Shown piece by piece: positions 36,895 through 46,166 of a DNA stretch of 64,000 nt. A program made the position numbers and the translations under genes. Source of the DNA: Candidatus Vicinibacter proximus (GTDB taxonomy: Bacteria; Bacteroidota; Bacteroidia; Chitinophagales; Saprospiraceae); the NCBI GenBank assembly GCA_016713905.1, contig JADJOE010000001.1, positions 1,489,001 through 1,553,000 on the forward strand, written 5' to 3'. The notes under the pieces were generated by a model. That model had not been told where the DNA came from and made no database searches. It was given only the letters and a program-made list of their open reading frames with translations. Position 1 is the first letter of the stretch. Every line of letters begins with the position of its first letter.

Positions 36895-37140
36895 ATGACC
36901 CCAAACAATGTTTATCGAACCCTAAGTTTCGTAGTCCTCGTAATCATTATCCATTTCAGAGAGCATGTGTCTGGGATTATTTTTTATCCACTGGCATTAA
37001 CCTGCACGGGAATCTACTTTTACACCTTGCGAAGAGAATATCTGCAATTGGCTCCTTCAGATCAGCAAGAATATCGATTTATGGGAGTCATTGTAGGGAT
37101 TATAGGTTTAATTGCTACAGGACTTATTTTGTTCGTTTGA
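36895..37140 (+). CDS. Small two-span membrane protein
   Basis: The 81-residue product has hydrophobic segments at about residues 8-35 and 58-80, with a charged middle (LRREYLQLAPSDQQEY). There is no signal for export beyond the first span. I do not recognise the family. The frame starts with ATG and is preceded by an AT-rich stretch. Its length and clean amphipathic pattern make a real gene likely but not certain. Confidence 0.5.
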   Translation: MTPNNVYRTLSFVVLVIIIHFREHVSGIIFYPLALTCTGIYFYTLRREYLQLAPSDQQEYRFMGVIVGIIGLIATGLILFV

Positions 37141-37446
37141 CAATGAAGTTTTCTATAAATGAGAGCCATGTGCTATTAACTATACCTTTTGAAGCATCTC
37201 ATGTAATTTCTAACCAAATAAAGAAAATGAAAAGATGCGCATATCAACATTTTTGAGATAATTCAAATTATTTTGTCCTTTGGTTAGTTATAAAAGCCCC
37301 TTTGAAAAAATGGAAATGTCTAACATTCAGAAACTCAAGGAGTTTTTGTAATACATTAGGTACACTCAAAGAATATTTAACATATTTATTTTTTTATCAT
37401 GAATTATTCCCTTTAATTTGCAGTTGTAATTTTTGTCAACCAAGCG
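37141..37446. other. Intergenic region between two small genes
   Basis: A 306-base AT-rich gap. A TAATTTTTG stretch near its right end is one base longer than the promoter consensus. No repeat or RNA-like fold stands out. Confidence 0.5.
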
Positions 37447-37722
37447 ATGAAGTATACCAAAACCAATCTTAAGAAACTCGAGAACCTTTGTCATGATCTG
37501 GGGTATAAGGTAAGATATGAACAGGGCTATTTTCAGTCCGGTTACTGCAGAGTGGAGTCACAAAAAGTGCTGGTGATCAATAAGTTTTTTGATGTTGAAG
37601 GCAGAATGAATTGTCTGTATGATCTAATTCCCGAGCTGCCAATGGACAGCAGCACCCTTAGTGAAGATTCCATGAAAAATTACCGCAACATTATCGATCT
37701 TAGAGCCGCAGAACCATTATAA
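37447..37722 (+). CDS. Small conserved-looking protein of unknown function
   Basis: The 91-residue soluble protein begins MKYTKTNLKKLENLCHDLGYKVRYEQGYFQSGYC and ends with an acidic tail. The pattern helix, strand, QSGYCRVES, KVLVINKFFDVEGRMNCL suggests a compact alpha/beta fold. I recall similar small proteins in Bacteroidota next to the MBL hydrolase gene, but cannot name a function. It lies 15 bases before that gene and is probably co-transcribed with it. Confidence 0.65.
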   Translation: MKYTKTNLKKLENLCHDLGYKVRYEQGYFQSGYCRVESQKVLVINKFFDVEGRMNCLYDLIPELPMDSSTLSEDSMKNYRNIIDLRAAEPL

Positions 37723-37737
37723 TCCTGCTCATTTTAA

Positions 37738-38505
37738 TTGAAAATTACTTTTCTCGGCACAGGCACCTCTCAGGGAATCCCAATCATTTGTTGTGATTGT
37801 AAAGTTTGCCATTCAAAAAATCCCAAGGATCAAAGACTGCGGACTTCCATATACATTCAAAAAGAGGAACAAAGCTTCCTCATTGATATAGGTCCGGATT
37901 TTAGGCAACAAATGCTTACAAATGGGTTTCAAAAAGTGGATGCCGTGTTACTTACTCACCAACATGCAGATCACACTGCAGGAATTGATGACATCAGACC
38001 AATATACTTTAATCAAAGAGCAGAAATTCCTTTTTATGCAGAAAAAATGGTTCTTGATGACCTTAGAGTTAGATTTGGATATATTTTTGGAGAAAATGAT
38101 TATCCTGGAATACCCGAAGTTGGACTTCATGAAATTTATGCAGGTAAAGAGTTTGGTATTGGCAACACCAAAATTTTACCTTTAAGAATTTGGCATGGTC
38201 AGCTGCCAATAGTTGCTTTTAAAATAGGCTCTTTGGCCTACATTACCGATGCTAAAAAAATTGATCAGGAAGTTATTCAGCAGCTTTATGGGGCGGATTG
38301 CCTGGTGATTAATGCACTTAGATACAAAGAACATCACTCCCATTTGAATATGGAGGAGTGTCTACAAAATATTAAACTAATCAATCCGAAAGTTACCTAC
38401 ATCATCCATTTATCGCATCAAATGGGACTTCACTCAGAAATTGAGTCTACTTTGCCTGACCAGGTGTTTTTGGCTTATGATGGATTAAGTATAGATGTCT
38501 TATGA
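37738..38505 (+). CDS. MBL-fold metallo-hydrolase (PhnP-like)
   Basis: The 255-residue cytoplasmic protein starts KITFLGTGTSQGIPIICCDCKVC, the typical opening of PhnP/RNase Z-related hydrolases, and has the metal-binding motif LTHQHADHTAGIDDIR near residue 76. Further metal ligands are plausible in ITDAK near 175 (Asp) and IHLSHQMG near 223 (His). PhnP acts on cyclic phosphodiesters; no phosphonate genes are near, so the substrate is open. The start codon is TTG, needed to keep the first strand. Its stop overlaps the start of the DUF255 gene by 4 bases (ATGA). Confidence 0.88.
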   Translation: MKITFLGTGTSQGIPIICCDCKVCHSKNPKDQRLRTSIYIQKEEQSFLIDIGPDFRQQMLTNGFQKVDAVLLTHQHADHTAGIDDIRPIYFNQRAEIPFYAEKMVLDDLRVRFGYIFGENDYPGIPEVGLHEIYAGKEFGIGNTKILPLRIWHGQLPIVAFKIGSLAYITDAKKIDQEVIQQLYGADCLVINALRYKEHHSHLNMEECLQNIKLINPKVTYIIHLSHQMGLHSEIESTLPDQVFLAYDGLSIDVL

Positions 38506-40493
38506 ATGAATTAAGCCAATCCCATTCCCCCTATTTATTGCAACACAAGGATAATCCTGTGCAGTGGAAATTGTGGACAGCGGAAACTTTAAGATTAGCA
38601 AAAGTACTTAATAAACCAATTCTGGTTAGCGTTGGATACTCGACATGCCATTGGTGTCATGTGATGGCCCATGAGTCTTTTGAAGATATAGATATTGCAG
38701 CGATCATGAATGAATTTTTTATCTGCATCAAAGTAGATAGAGAAGAAAGACCCGATATTGACCAATACATGATGAATGCCGTCCAATTACTCGGCGTTTC
38801 CGGTGGCTGGCCTTTGAATGTATTTTTAACGCCGGATTTAAAACCCTTTTATGGCGGGACTTATTTTCCCCCCGTTAGAAAATATGGAAGAATTTCCTGG
38901 CCAGAACTCCTTATAGCCATACATAAAGCATTCATTCAACGACCAAAGGAACTAGAACTGCAAGGGCAAAAACTAGTTGAATCACTTGCCCCCAAATCAA
39001 ATGAGAACAAAACAGAAGTTTTAGAATCTATTCATTTTAAAAATTTACTCATTGATGCTGCAAATGGACTTGTAGCAATTATGGATGGTGAATTTGGAGG
39101 GTTTGGTTTCGGTCAAAAATTTCCCAACACTTTTGCTCTTGAATTTCTTTTAAGGAATCGTAATTTGTATGATGGTCATACAGCAATTAATCATGTTCAT
39201 TTATCCTTGAGGAAAATGTGTTTAGGAGGCATGTTTGACCATCTTGCCGGTGGATTTTGCCGATATACGACAGATAGAGCATGGAAGGTCCCTCATTTTG
39301 AAAAGATGGCTTATGACCATGCTCTGATTTTACAATTGTTGGCAAAAGTAAACCAAGATTACAAGGAATACGGGTATTCCTATTTTATCCATAAAAGCCT
39401 TCATTTTTGGGAACAGGAAATGCAATCGTCTTCTGGTCTTTTTTATGCAGCTATGGATGCAGACAGCGAGGGACAAGAAGGCAAGTACTATGTTTGGACT
39501 GATTCAGAAATTGAGCGTTGTCTTGGGGATAAGTATAAAAATGTTCGGCCATACCTCGAACTGGAACCCATGCCTCATGGGGAAGAAAGTGTACTGCTAC
39601 TGAAGGAAGAAAAATTAACCAAGGAAGGAAAGATTTCTGAGGAAACACTAAGGGATTTGGATGCTGCCTTTTCCCGGATGAAATCTTGGAGAAGTCTCCG
39701 CACCAAGCCTTCTTTGGATACAAAATTAATTCTTGGATGGAATTCTTTAATTGCAAAGACTTATGGTAAAATATACATTAGCTCGCAGAATAATAATTAC
39801 AGATTAAAGTCCATTGATTTAGTGGAACGTTTGTGGGAAAATTTTAGAATTGGTGGAGAGGAAAATAAGTTTTACCGTTATAAATCTGGTGAGATCGGGG
39901 TGGGGCTTGCTTTTTTAGAGGATCTGGCTTATTTGATGGATGCTTTGTTATGCGCTCATCAAATTAGTTTTAATGTGGTCTATCTTTCAAGAATTGAAAA
40001 AATATTTATTCTACTTGATCAAGAATTTAGGGACGAATCAGGATTTTACAATCTTCATTCAGAAAATCATGTGGACAGTTTAAGTCAAGGGGTTGATCTT
40101 TATGATCATTCCACTCCAAATCCAAATGCTGTAGTGGCAGCAGTATCATGGGCTATGTACCAGATCACAGAGCAACATGAATATCGTCTTCGTGCGGAGT
40201 CTATGTTAAAAAAAGCTTTGGTTCGGATAAAAGGATCTCATTTTTCGACCATGAATTGGATTGAACTTTCCCAACAGATTTATGGAAACCAACTCATTGT
40301 GAAATGCAGGAATGTAGATTCTGTGTATCTTTACCTAAATGGTCATGTAAACGACGGTTTCATAGTTTGTGAAGATCAATCTATGGATGAAGAGGAGTTA
40401 CAGTTTTGTACCAACCAGATGTGTTTTGCAAAAGTGAAAGGTCAAAATGAAATCAAAGAAGCTTTGGGTCAATTAAAAGCTGACAATAGATAA
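38502..40493 (+). CDS. DUF255 thioredoxin-like/glycosidase-like protein (YyaL/SSP411 family)
   Basis: The 663-residue product begins with the DUF255 domain: LSQSHSPYLLQHKDNPVQWKLW, then the thioredoxin-like CxxC in YSTCHWCHVMAHESF (about residues 46-60) and GGWPLNVFLTPDLKPFYGGTYFPP near 105. The remainder is the alpha/alpha toroid typical of the family, which resembles N-acylglucosamine 2-epimerase or glycoside hydrolase folds. The family is widespread and its substrate is unknown. It overlaps the MBL gene by 4 bases and its stop shares a base with the PorP-like gene start (TAATG), so the three are translated from one mRNA. Confidence 0.9.
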   Translation: MNELSQSHSPYLLQHKDNPVQWKLWTAETLRLAKVLNKPILVSVGYSTCHWCHVMAHESFEDIDIAAIMNEFFICIKVDREERPDIDQYMMNAVQLLGVSGGWPLNVFLTPDLKPFYGGTYFPPVRKYGRISWPELLIAIHKAFIQRPKELELQGQKLVESLAPKSNENKTEVLESIHFKNLLIDAANGLVAIMDGEFGGFGFGQKFPNTFALEFLLRNRNLYDGHTAINHVHLSLRKMCLGGMFDHLAGGFCRYTTDRAWKVPHFEKMAYDHALILQLLAKVNQDYKEYGYSYFIHKSLHFWEQEMQSSSGLFYAAMDADSEGQEGKYYVWTDSEIERCLGDKYKNVRPYLELEPMPHGEESVLLLKEEKLTKEGKISEETLRDLDAAFSRMKSWRSLRTKPSLDTKLILGWNSLIAKTYGKIYISSQNNNYRLKSIDLVERLWENFRIGGEENKFYRYKSGEIGVGLAFLEDLAYLMDALLCAHQISFNVVYLSRIEKIFILLDQEFRDESGFYNLHSENHVDSLSQGVDLYDHSTPNPNAVVAAVSWAMYQITEQHEYRLRAESMLKKALVRIKGSHFSTMNWIELSQQIYGNQLIVKCRNVDSVYLYLNGHVNDGFIVCEDQSMDEEELQFCTNQMCFAKVKGQNEIKEALGQLKADNR

Positions 40494-41446
40494 TGAGGTT
40501 CATCATTCACATAGGATTAATTCTCTTTGTTGGTCTCCTGAATGCTCAACAACAGGCACCATCATTGGCTAATTATTTAGATCCATACAGGATGAACTTG
40601 GCCAATTGTGGTCTTCAAAGTAAATATCAGGCATGCCTAAGTTACAGGGATCAATGGACTGGTATTGAGGGGCGGCCAGTTACTACCATGTTTAGTTTGA
40701 GTGGTCCGGTAAAGCAATTTCAAGGTGCTGCAGGTTGTTTTATCACCCACGAGCAGCTAGGTTTGCATCAGGCCACAAGTATGATGTTCTCCTATAGTCA
40801 AGTCTTTCCAATGGACTTTTTATTATTAAGCGTTGGCGGAGGATTAGGCTATGAGTATGGGAAATGGGGTGGAAGGGATATCAGAACGCCTGATGGGGTT
40901 TATGATTCGGGAGGATTTGATCATAAGGATCCAAATTTAATTATCGGGTCGTTGAATTCCAACACGGTTTCCTTTCAGCCTTCAATTTACCTCCAGTCTA
41001 ATTGGATTGAATGGGGCATAGACTTAAACCTTCCTTTGTTACAATTCAATCAGCCGGTACTAAATTTTTATAAAAAAAATTATTCACTGAGAAGTGTGTT
41101 AATCAAAGAATTTAATGTTAAGAATTTTAGTTTTTATAGTCATTTCTTTTTTATTTCTGATTTTGTGCAGTTTCAAACTGAAATTATGTCACGTGTTATT
41201 ATTAATGGCAATGTTTTTGGAGGCATAAACTTACGTGGGTATAATTCGAGTGCTTTTGATGGAATTGGATTATTTTTTGGGTTTAAGCTAAACCAAAAAA
41301 TTTGGCTCAATTATGGTATCGAATTGCCATTAAACGAGTTAAAAGATCAAATTTCCGGTTTAAACCAGGAGTTTGGATTGAAATATGAGTGGAATTCAGG
41401 ATACCGGGATAAACGTAAACCGGTCATTTACAACCCAAGGTGGTGA
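40493..41446 (+). CDS. PorP/SprF family type IX secretion membrane protein
   Basis: The 317-residue product has a signal peptide (ending about residue 19, LLNAQ), the family motif YRDQWTGIEGRPVTTMFSLSGPV near residue 51, and beta-strand rich sequence ending in KPVIYNPRW, the usual C-terminus of PorP/SprF proteins. In Porphyromonas PorP is encoded directly upstream of PorK-PorL-PorM-PorN and binds the type IX trans-envelope complex; SprF is needed to move SprB in Flavobacterium. Here it also precedes gldK, by 229 bases, on the same strand. It starts within the stop of the DUF255 gene, so it may also be expressed with that operon. Confidence 0.85.
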   Translation: MRFIIHIGLILFVGLLNAQQQAPSLANYLDPYRMNLANCGLQSKYQACLSYRDQWTGIEGRPVTTMFSLSGPVKQFQGAAGCFITHEQLGLHQATSMMFSYSQVFPMDFLLLSVGGGLGYEYGKWGGRDIRTPDGVYDSGGFDHKDPNLIIGSLNSNTVSFQPSIYLQSNWIEWGIDLNLPLLQFNQPVLNFYKKNYSLRSVLIKEFNVKNFSFYSHFFFISDFVQFQTEIMSRVIINGNVFGGINLRGYNSSAFDGIGLFFGFKLNQKIWLNYGIELPLNELKDQISGLNQEFGLKYEWNSGYRDKRKPVIYNPRW

Positions 41447-41580
41447 TAAGATATTAATGAACAATTATTTATACATATAATTTTGTACTAGATAAATAAA
41501 TAAAATAATTTTTGAGTTTTATATAATAAGCTTAATTTTGAACTCGTTTTCCAGTTTAACTCTTGACTTAAAAATCAAGG

Positions 41581-41635
41581 TTGAATAAAATTTCGAAATT
41601 AAATTTGTGCAGTAACTATAACAACTTTATATTTA
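41581..41635 (+). promoter_or_regulatory. Promoter region of the gldKLMN operon
   Basis: Two overlapping candidates are seen. One is TTG (41581-41583), 16 bases, then TAAATTTG (41600-41607), a perfect -7 match. The other uses TTTG at 41604-41607 as -33 and TATATTTA (41628-41635) as -7, 20 bases apart. Either would start transcription 30-65 bases before the gldK ATG. Confidence 0.5.
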
Positions 41636-41675
41636 CGCACTTTTTTTAAAGACATAGTAGGTAAATCTGAACCAA

Positions 41676-42914
41676 ATGAGGAATTTGAATCTCTCTCTTT
41701 TAGTTTTGTTAGCTCTTTTTGCAGCATCGTGCGGAAAAAAACAGCAAGACGGACAATTAACTGGTGTATTAGAAAGACCAAAATGGGGTGGGATTAACCC
41801 CTTCGGTATGGTGTATGTTCCTTCAGGAACATTGACCATTGGTCAGAATGATCAGGATTTTTTCAACACCAACATCCAAAAGGCCAAAACCATTTCTATT
41901 TCGGGGTTTTACATGGACGATACCGAAATCACCAACAATGAATTTCGTCAGTTTGTGTATTGGGTGAGGGATTCCTTGGCCCATACAGCGTTAGGGCATT
42001 TTCAGGAAAGTGAAGATGGCACAGGTGAATTAATTGACTGGGAACAGGAGATTGATTGGGAGGATGAAACTCTAAAGGACATGAACTTTCAGGGTGCTGA
42101 CGCTTTCAAAGGCATTGTGGAGCTGGATACTCGTAAATTTGTTTACGAGTGGGAATGGAAAGACTGGCAATTGGCTGCACATGGAAAAGACCTGAAGAGA
42201 AGCAGCATCATTCACAAGGAAAAAACAAACATTTATCCAGATACTTTATGCTGGATTAGAGATTATACCTATTCTTATAACGAACCTTTTACAAGAAATT
42301 ACTTTTCTCACCCTGCTTTTGATGACTATCCGGTTGTTGGTATCAACTGGAAGCAAGCAAGAGCATTTTGCTATTGGCGGACCATGTTATGGAATACCTA
42401 TAAGGGTGAAGATCAACCAAATTCAGAAGAATTTAGGTTGCCAACTGAGTCTGAGTGGGAGTGGGCTGCAAGAGGAGGAAAGGAAATTGCTATGTTCCCA
42501 TGGGGATCTTATTACCTGAGAAATGCTAAAGGTTGTCTACTTGCTAACTTTAAACCAGGAAGAGGTAACTATCCTGAAGATGGAGGACAATATACTGTTA
42601 AAGCAGATGCCTATTTTCCAAATGAGTACGGGCTTTACAATATGTCTGGAAACGTAGCGGAATGGACAGAAAGTGCGTATTATGACAATGCCTATAATTT
42701 TGTCCATGATATGAATCCGGATATTAAATATGATGCTAAACCAGAAGATCCTGAGGCTTATAAGAGAAAAGTGGTCAGAGGAGGTTCATGGAAAGATATT
42801 GGATATTACCTGCAGAATGGAACCAGAAATTGGGAATTCCAGGATACTTCTAAATCTTATGTAGGTTTCCGTACAGTATTGACTTTCCTTGGTAGATCAG
42901 TTAATGATTTCTAG
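41676..42914 (+). CDS. gldK: Gliding motility/type IX secretion lipoprotein GldK
   Basis: The 412-residue product has a lipoprotein signal (LLVLLALFAASC, Cys19) and a formylglycine-generating-enzyme-like domain: GMVYVPSGTLTIGQND near residue 45, ISGFYMDDTEITNNEFRQFV near 72, FRLPTESEWEWAARGG near 250, GLYNMSGNVAEWTE near 315 and KVVRGGSWKD near 365. GldK (PorK) forms, with GldN, the large periplasmic ring linked to the outer membrane in the type IX machine. The order gldK-gldL-gldM-gldN is complete here, which settles the name. Confidence 0.95.
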   Translation: MRNLNLSLLVLLALFAASCGKKQQDGQLTGVLERPKWGGINPFGMVYVPSGTLTIGQNDQDFFNTNIQKAKTISISGFYMDDTEITNNEFRQFVYWVRDSLAHTALGHFQESEDGTGELIDWEQEIDWEDETLKDMNFQGADAFKGIVELDTRKFVYEWEWKDWQLAAHGKDLKRSSIIHKEKTNIYPDTLCWIRDYTYSYNEPFTRNYFSHPAFDDYPVVGINWKQARAFCYWRTMLWNTYKGEDQPNSEEFRLPTESEWEWAARGGKEIAMFPWGSYYLRNAKGCLLANFKPGRGNYPEDGGQYTVKADAYFPNEYGLYNMSGNVAEWTESAYYDNAYNFVHDMNPDIKYDAKPEDPEAYKRKVVRGGSWKDIGYYLQNGTRNWEFQDTSKSYVGFRTVLTFLGRSVNDF

Positions 42915-42977
42915 TATAATTTTGATTTTCACATTTAACAAACAATATTCTTTCACTTAATCGTAAAACTTCAAACA

Positions 42978-43568
42978 ATGTCCTTCATTAAATCAAACAC
43001 TTTCAAATACGCGAAGAATTTCTTAATCGGCGTGGGAGCGTCCGTTGTTATGATCGGTGCGCTTTTCAAAATCCTTTCCTTGGAAGGTGCTGATATTATG
43101 ATCACCGTAGGTCTGGTTACAGAAGCTATTTTGTTCTTAATGCTAGGTATACTTCCTCCGGAAAAAGATTATTACTGGGAAAAATTATATCCAGGATTGG
43201 ATGATTATGCTTCTAGAATCAATCCTTTAACTGATGGACCAACCAAAGGTGGTGTAAGACCTTTGAATGGGGAAGCAGTAGAAAACCAATTGGGTGGAAT
43301 GCTTGGTGAGTTACAAAGCATGTCTAAAAGTCTTGGTTCACTGAAAGCACTTCAGGAAGTTGATTTCAGCAAAACCGGCGATCAAATTAAAAGCATGGGT
43401 AACTTTTATTCAAAAATGAATGAAGCCATGTCTGAATTAGGAGCTTCCTTAGACGATACAAAAAAATATAAAGATCAGGTTGCAGCATTGAACAAGAACC
43501 TTACAAGTCTTAATTCTGTGTACGGTAATATTCTTGGTGCTTATAAAACCATGGGTGGAAACCAATAA
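42978..43568 (+). CDS. gldL: Type IX secretion/gliding motor protein GldL
   Basis: The 196-residue product has two membrane spans near the N-terminus (about residues 14-34 and 40-60), with GASVVMIGALFKILSLEGADIMITVGLVTEAILFLMLGILPPEKDYYWEKLYPGL as the family core. The glutamate inside the second span (TEAILF) is the residue tied to proton-driven rotation in GldL. A cytoplasmic coiled-coil tail follows (QLGGMLGELQSMSKSLGSL...). With GldM it forms the inner-membrane motor. The gap after gldK is 63 bases and contains TAATTTTG (42917-42924), a possible weak internal promoter. Confidence 0.95.
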   Translation: MSFIKSNTFKYAKNFLIGVGASVVMIGALFKILSLEGADIMITVGLVTEAILFLMLGILPPEKDYYWEKLYPGLDDYASRINPLTDGPTKGGVRPLNGEAVENQLGGMLGELQSMSKSLGSLKALQEVDFSKTGDQIKSMGNFYSKMNEAMSELGASLDDTKKYKDQVAALNKNLTSLNSVYGNILGAYKTMGGNQ

Positions 43569-43615
43569 TCCGAAATCTATTTATTCACAAATTATATAAC
43601 CATAAATAGAAAAAA

Positions 43616-45187
43616 ATGTCAATACCTAAGCAGCCGCGCCAGTTGATGATCAATATCATGTACCTGGTGCTCACGGCTCTTCTGGCGCTAAACGTTTCAG
43701 CGGAGATATTCAATGCCTTTAAAATGGTTAACCATGGGCTGGAGGAATCAAATCATGCTTTGGACAAATCCAATCAGGATATTCCACAGCAAATTATAGA
43801 TGGTTCCAAGAAGAAAAAGGAATATGAAAAATATGGAGCAATTGCCAAAGAGCCTTCAGTAGTTTCAAAAGAGTTTACAACTTATGTAGAGGCTATGGTA
43901 AACGACCTAATCGATAAGTCTGGAAATAAAAATGGTTCTGTAGATGATGGTGATTACCTGATTAAAGGAACCAAAAAGGAATTGAAGGGCAAAAAAGATA
44001 AGGATGTAACTACCAGAATATTGATTAAAGGTGGAAAAGGACTCGAGTTGAAAAACAAAATTATGGAGGCTAGAAATAAGTTTCTTACCTTCATAGATGA
44101 TGCCGATAAAGCAAGTTTTGCCAATGAGATTACTTTGAACATTGATGATGAATCTTGGAAACATTCTACTAAAAAAAGTTGGGAGGAATTTACTTTCAAG
44201 CAAATGCCATTGGGCGCTTGTCAGCCGATATTCACTAAATTCATCAATGATGCAAAAAGTACTGAGAATGCAGTGTTAAACTATTTGCTTTCTAAAGTAG
44301 GAACGGATAAAACTGTCGTATTGGATAAGTTTACAGTGGTGTCTGCTCCAATCAAATCTTATGTAATAAAGGGAGAGAAATTTGAAACAGATGTATTTAT
44401 GTCTGCCTCTGCTTCTGCAGCTTCCAATACGGGAATTAACATCTCCGTAAATGGTGCAAACCTTCCGGTAAATGCGGATGGTGTGGCCAAATGGACTACA
44501 ACAGCAGGTGAGGTAGGAATGAAAAAATATTCTGCCACAGTTTCCATGAAAAATCCAGTAACCGGGGAAGTTCAAAGCTTCAAAAAAGAATTTGAATTTG
44601 AAGTAGGTGAGAGATCATGTAACGTCTCTGCTGAAAAAATGAACGTATTCTATATTGGAGTGGATAATCCAGTAGCTATCTCTGCTGCCGGAGTTCCTTC
44701 AGCTCAATTAAAAGTGGACGCAGCTGGTGCCGGCATCAGCCTGAATAAACTTGGTGGTGGAAAATATACAGCTACTGTTTCGCAGCAAGGTGAGTGTACC
44801 ATAACTTTAAGTGGTGGTGGTCTTCAAGCAACTGCTTTCAAGTTTAGAGCTAAAAAAATCCCTACACCAACGCCGATGCTTTCTGATAAGAAAGGTGGTC
44901 AAATGCCTAACGGAACATTTAAAGCCCAGCAAGGAATTATACCTGCTTTGGAAGGATTTGATTTTGATGCAAAATGTCAGATCACTGAATTCCGTTTAGT
45001 AAGGGTCGCTCCTCGTCAGGATCCTGAGATTAAATTAAATCAAGGTGGAAGATTCGTTGGTGAGGTTGCGGGATTAATCGCAAAGGCAAAACCGGGCGAC
45101 CGCTATATTTTTGAAGAGATTAAAGCAAGATGTCCTGGAGATCAAGCCGCAAGGATTTTGAACGAGATGTCTTTTCTAGTTAAGTAA
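43616..45187 (+). CDS. gldM: Type IX secretion/gliding protein GldM
   Basis: The 523-residue product begins MSIPKQPRQLMINIMYLVLTALLALNVSAEIFNAFKMV, a single membrane span that packs against GldL, and continues as a long periplasmic shaft: an alpha-helical D1 domain to about 220, then Ig-like beta domains (about 225-310, 320-400 and 410-523). The N-terminal segment is the most conserved stretch of the family. GldM crosses the periplasm and couples the GldL motor to the GldK/GldN ring. It lies 47 bases after gldL and 5 bases before gldN. Confidence 0.95.
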   Translation: MSIPKQPRQLMINIMYLVLTALLALNVSAEIFNAFKMVNHGLEESNHALDKSNQDIPQQIIDGSKKKKEYEKYGAIAKEPSVVSKEFTTYVEAMVNDLIDKSGNKNGSVDDGDYLIKGTKKELKGKKDKDVTTRILIKGGKGLELKNKIMEARNKFLTFIDDADKASFANEITLNIDDESWKHSTKKSWEEFTFKQMPLGACQPIFTKFINDAKSTENAVLNYLLSKVGTDKTVVLDKFTVVSAPIKSYVIKGEKFETDVFMSASASAASNTGINISVNGANLPVNADGVAKWTTTAGEVGMKKYSATVSMKNPVTGEVQSFKKEFEFEVGERSCNVSAEKMNVFYIGVDNPVAISAAGVPSAQLKVDAAGAGISLNKLGGGKYTATVSQQGECTITLSGGGLQATAFKFRAKKIPTPTPMLSDKKGGQMPNGTFKAQQGIIPALEGFDFDAKCQITEFRLVRVAPRQDPEIKLNQGGRFVGEVAGLIAKAKPGDRYIFEEIKARCPGDQAARILNEMSFLVK

Positions 45188-45192
45188 AAATT

Positions 45193-46074
45193 ATGAATTC
45201 CATGAATAAGTTAAAAGTTTCTTTACTCCTCCTCATCCTTGGTCTTGGTTTTAACAACCTTAAGGCTCAGATTGATGAAGAAGAAGTTACTGAATCATCC
45301 ATTCTTGAAGATACTTCAGGATATCTTGATGACATCATTGAGCGTAAGAATGTTATTGAGCAAAGGATGTTGGCCTATGAGCCGATTCGCGAAGCGGATA
45401 TCGTTTGGCAAAAGCGTATTTGGAGAGTACTGGATGTCAGAGAGAAAATGAATCAGACTTTTATGTATCCTTCCAGACCATTTTTCAAAATCCTTATCGA
45501 TGCTGCGGAGAATGGTGATGTGAAGATATTTGGAGAGGATGATTTTAAGAAACCTTTGGTTGGTGATGCCTTGCAGAAAATGCTCCACTCAGTGGATACT
45601 GTTCCTGTTTGGAATCCTGACACTTATGTGGAAGAATTGAAAATCGTTGTAAACGATATAGACTTTAATGACATCAAAACATTCAGGATTAAAGAAATGT
45701 GGTACTTCGACAAGGAATCGTCCAGACTGAATTGTAGAATTCTGGGGATTGCTCCGATCAAACAAGAGGTCGATGAGTCTTCTGGTGTGATCAAGTATGA
45801 AGGTCCGATGTTTTGGATTTATTATCCAGAGGCTAGGAAATTGCTCTCCAAAGAGCGAGTTTTCAATGAAAAGAACGATATTTCTCCAGGTACTTGGGCA
45901 GATGTTTTTGATGGAAGATTTTTCTCCAGTTATATTTTTAAAGAATCTAACGTAGAGGAACTTCGATTGAAAGATATTTTTGCCGGGGAAAATGATGGGG
46001 TAAAACTTCTTTTAGAGTCTGACAGGATCAAAAATGAATTGCTCAATTTTGAGCATGATCTTTGGGTCTATTAA
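45193..46074 (+). CDS. gldN: Type IX secretion/gliding protein GldN
   Basis: The 293-residue product has a signal peptide (to about residue 26, NNLKAQ) and the GldN/PorN domain: READIVWQKRIWRVLDVREKMNQTFMYP near residue 62, RIKEMWYFDKESSRLNCRILGIAPIK near 163, and FWIYYPEARKLLSKERVFNEKND near 206. GldN joins GldK in the periplasmic ring. Start at 45193 ATG; a second Met three codons later (45202) is also possible. It follows gldM by 5 bases and is closed by a strong terminator, so it ends the operon. Confidence 0.95.
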   Translation: MNSMNKLKVSLLLLILGLGFNNLKAQIDEEEVTESSILEDTSGYLDDIIERKNVIEQRMLAYEPIREADIVWQKRIWRVLDVREKMNQTFMYPSRPFFKILIDAAENGDVKIFGEDDFKKPLVGDALQKMLHSVDTVPVWNPDTYVEELKIVVNDIDFNDIKTFRIKEMWYFDKESSRLNCRILGIAPIKQEVDESSGVIKYEGPMFWIYYPEARKLLSKERVFNEKNDISPGTWADVFDGRFFSSYIFKESNVEELRLKDIFAGENDGVKLLLESDRIKNELLNFEHDLWVY

Positions 46075-46096
46075 AATAATACTTAAATTAATTTGG

Positions 46097-46127
46097 AGCC
46101 GGTAGAATTTTCTACCGGCTTTTTTAT
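46097..46127 (+). terminator. Rho-independent terminator of the gldKLMN operon
   Basis: A perfect 10-bp stem (AGCCGGTAGA at 46097-46106 with TCTACCGGCT at 46111-46120) around an ATTT loop is followed by TTTTTATT. Confidence 0.95.
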
Positions 46128-46166
46128 TGTAATCCAATTAAGCCTGACTTTTGTAAATTAGCGTTT

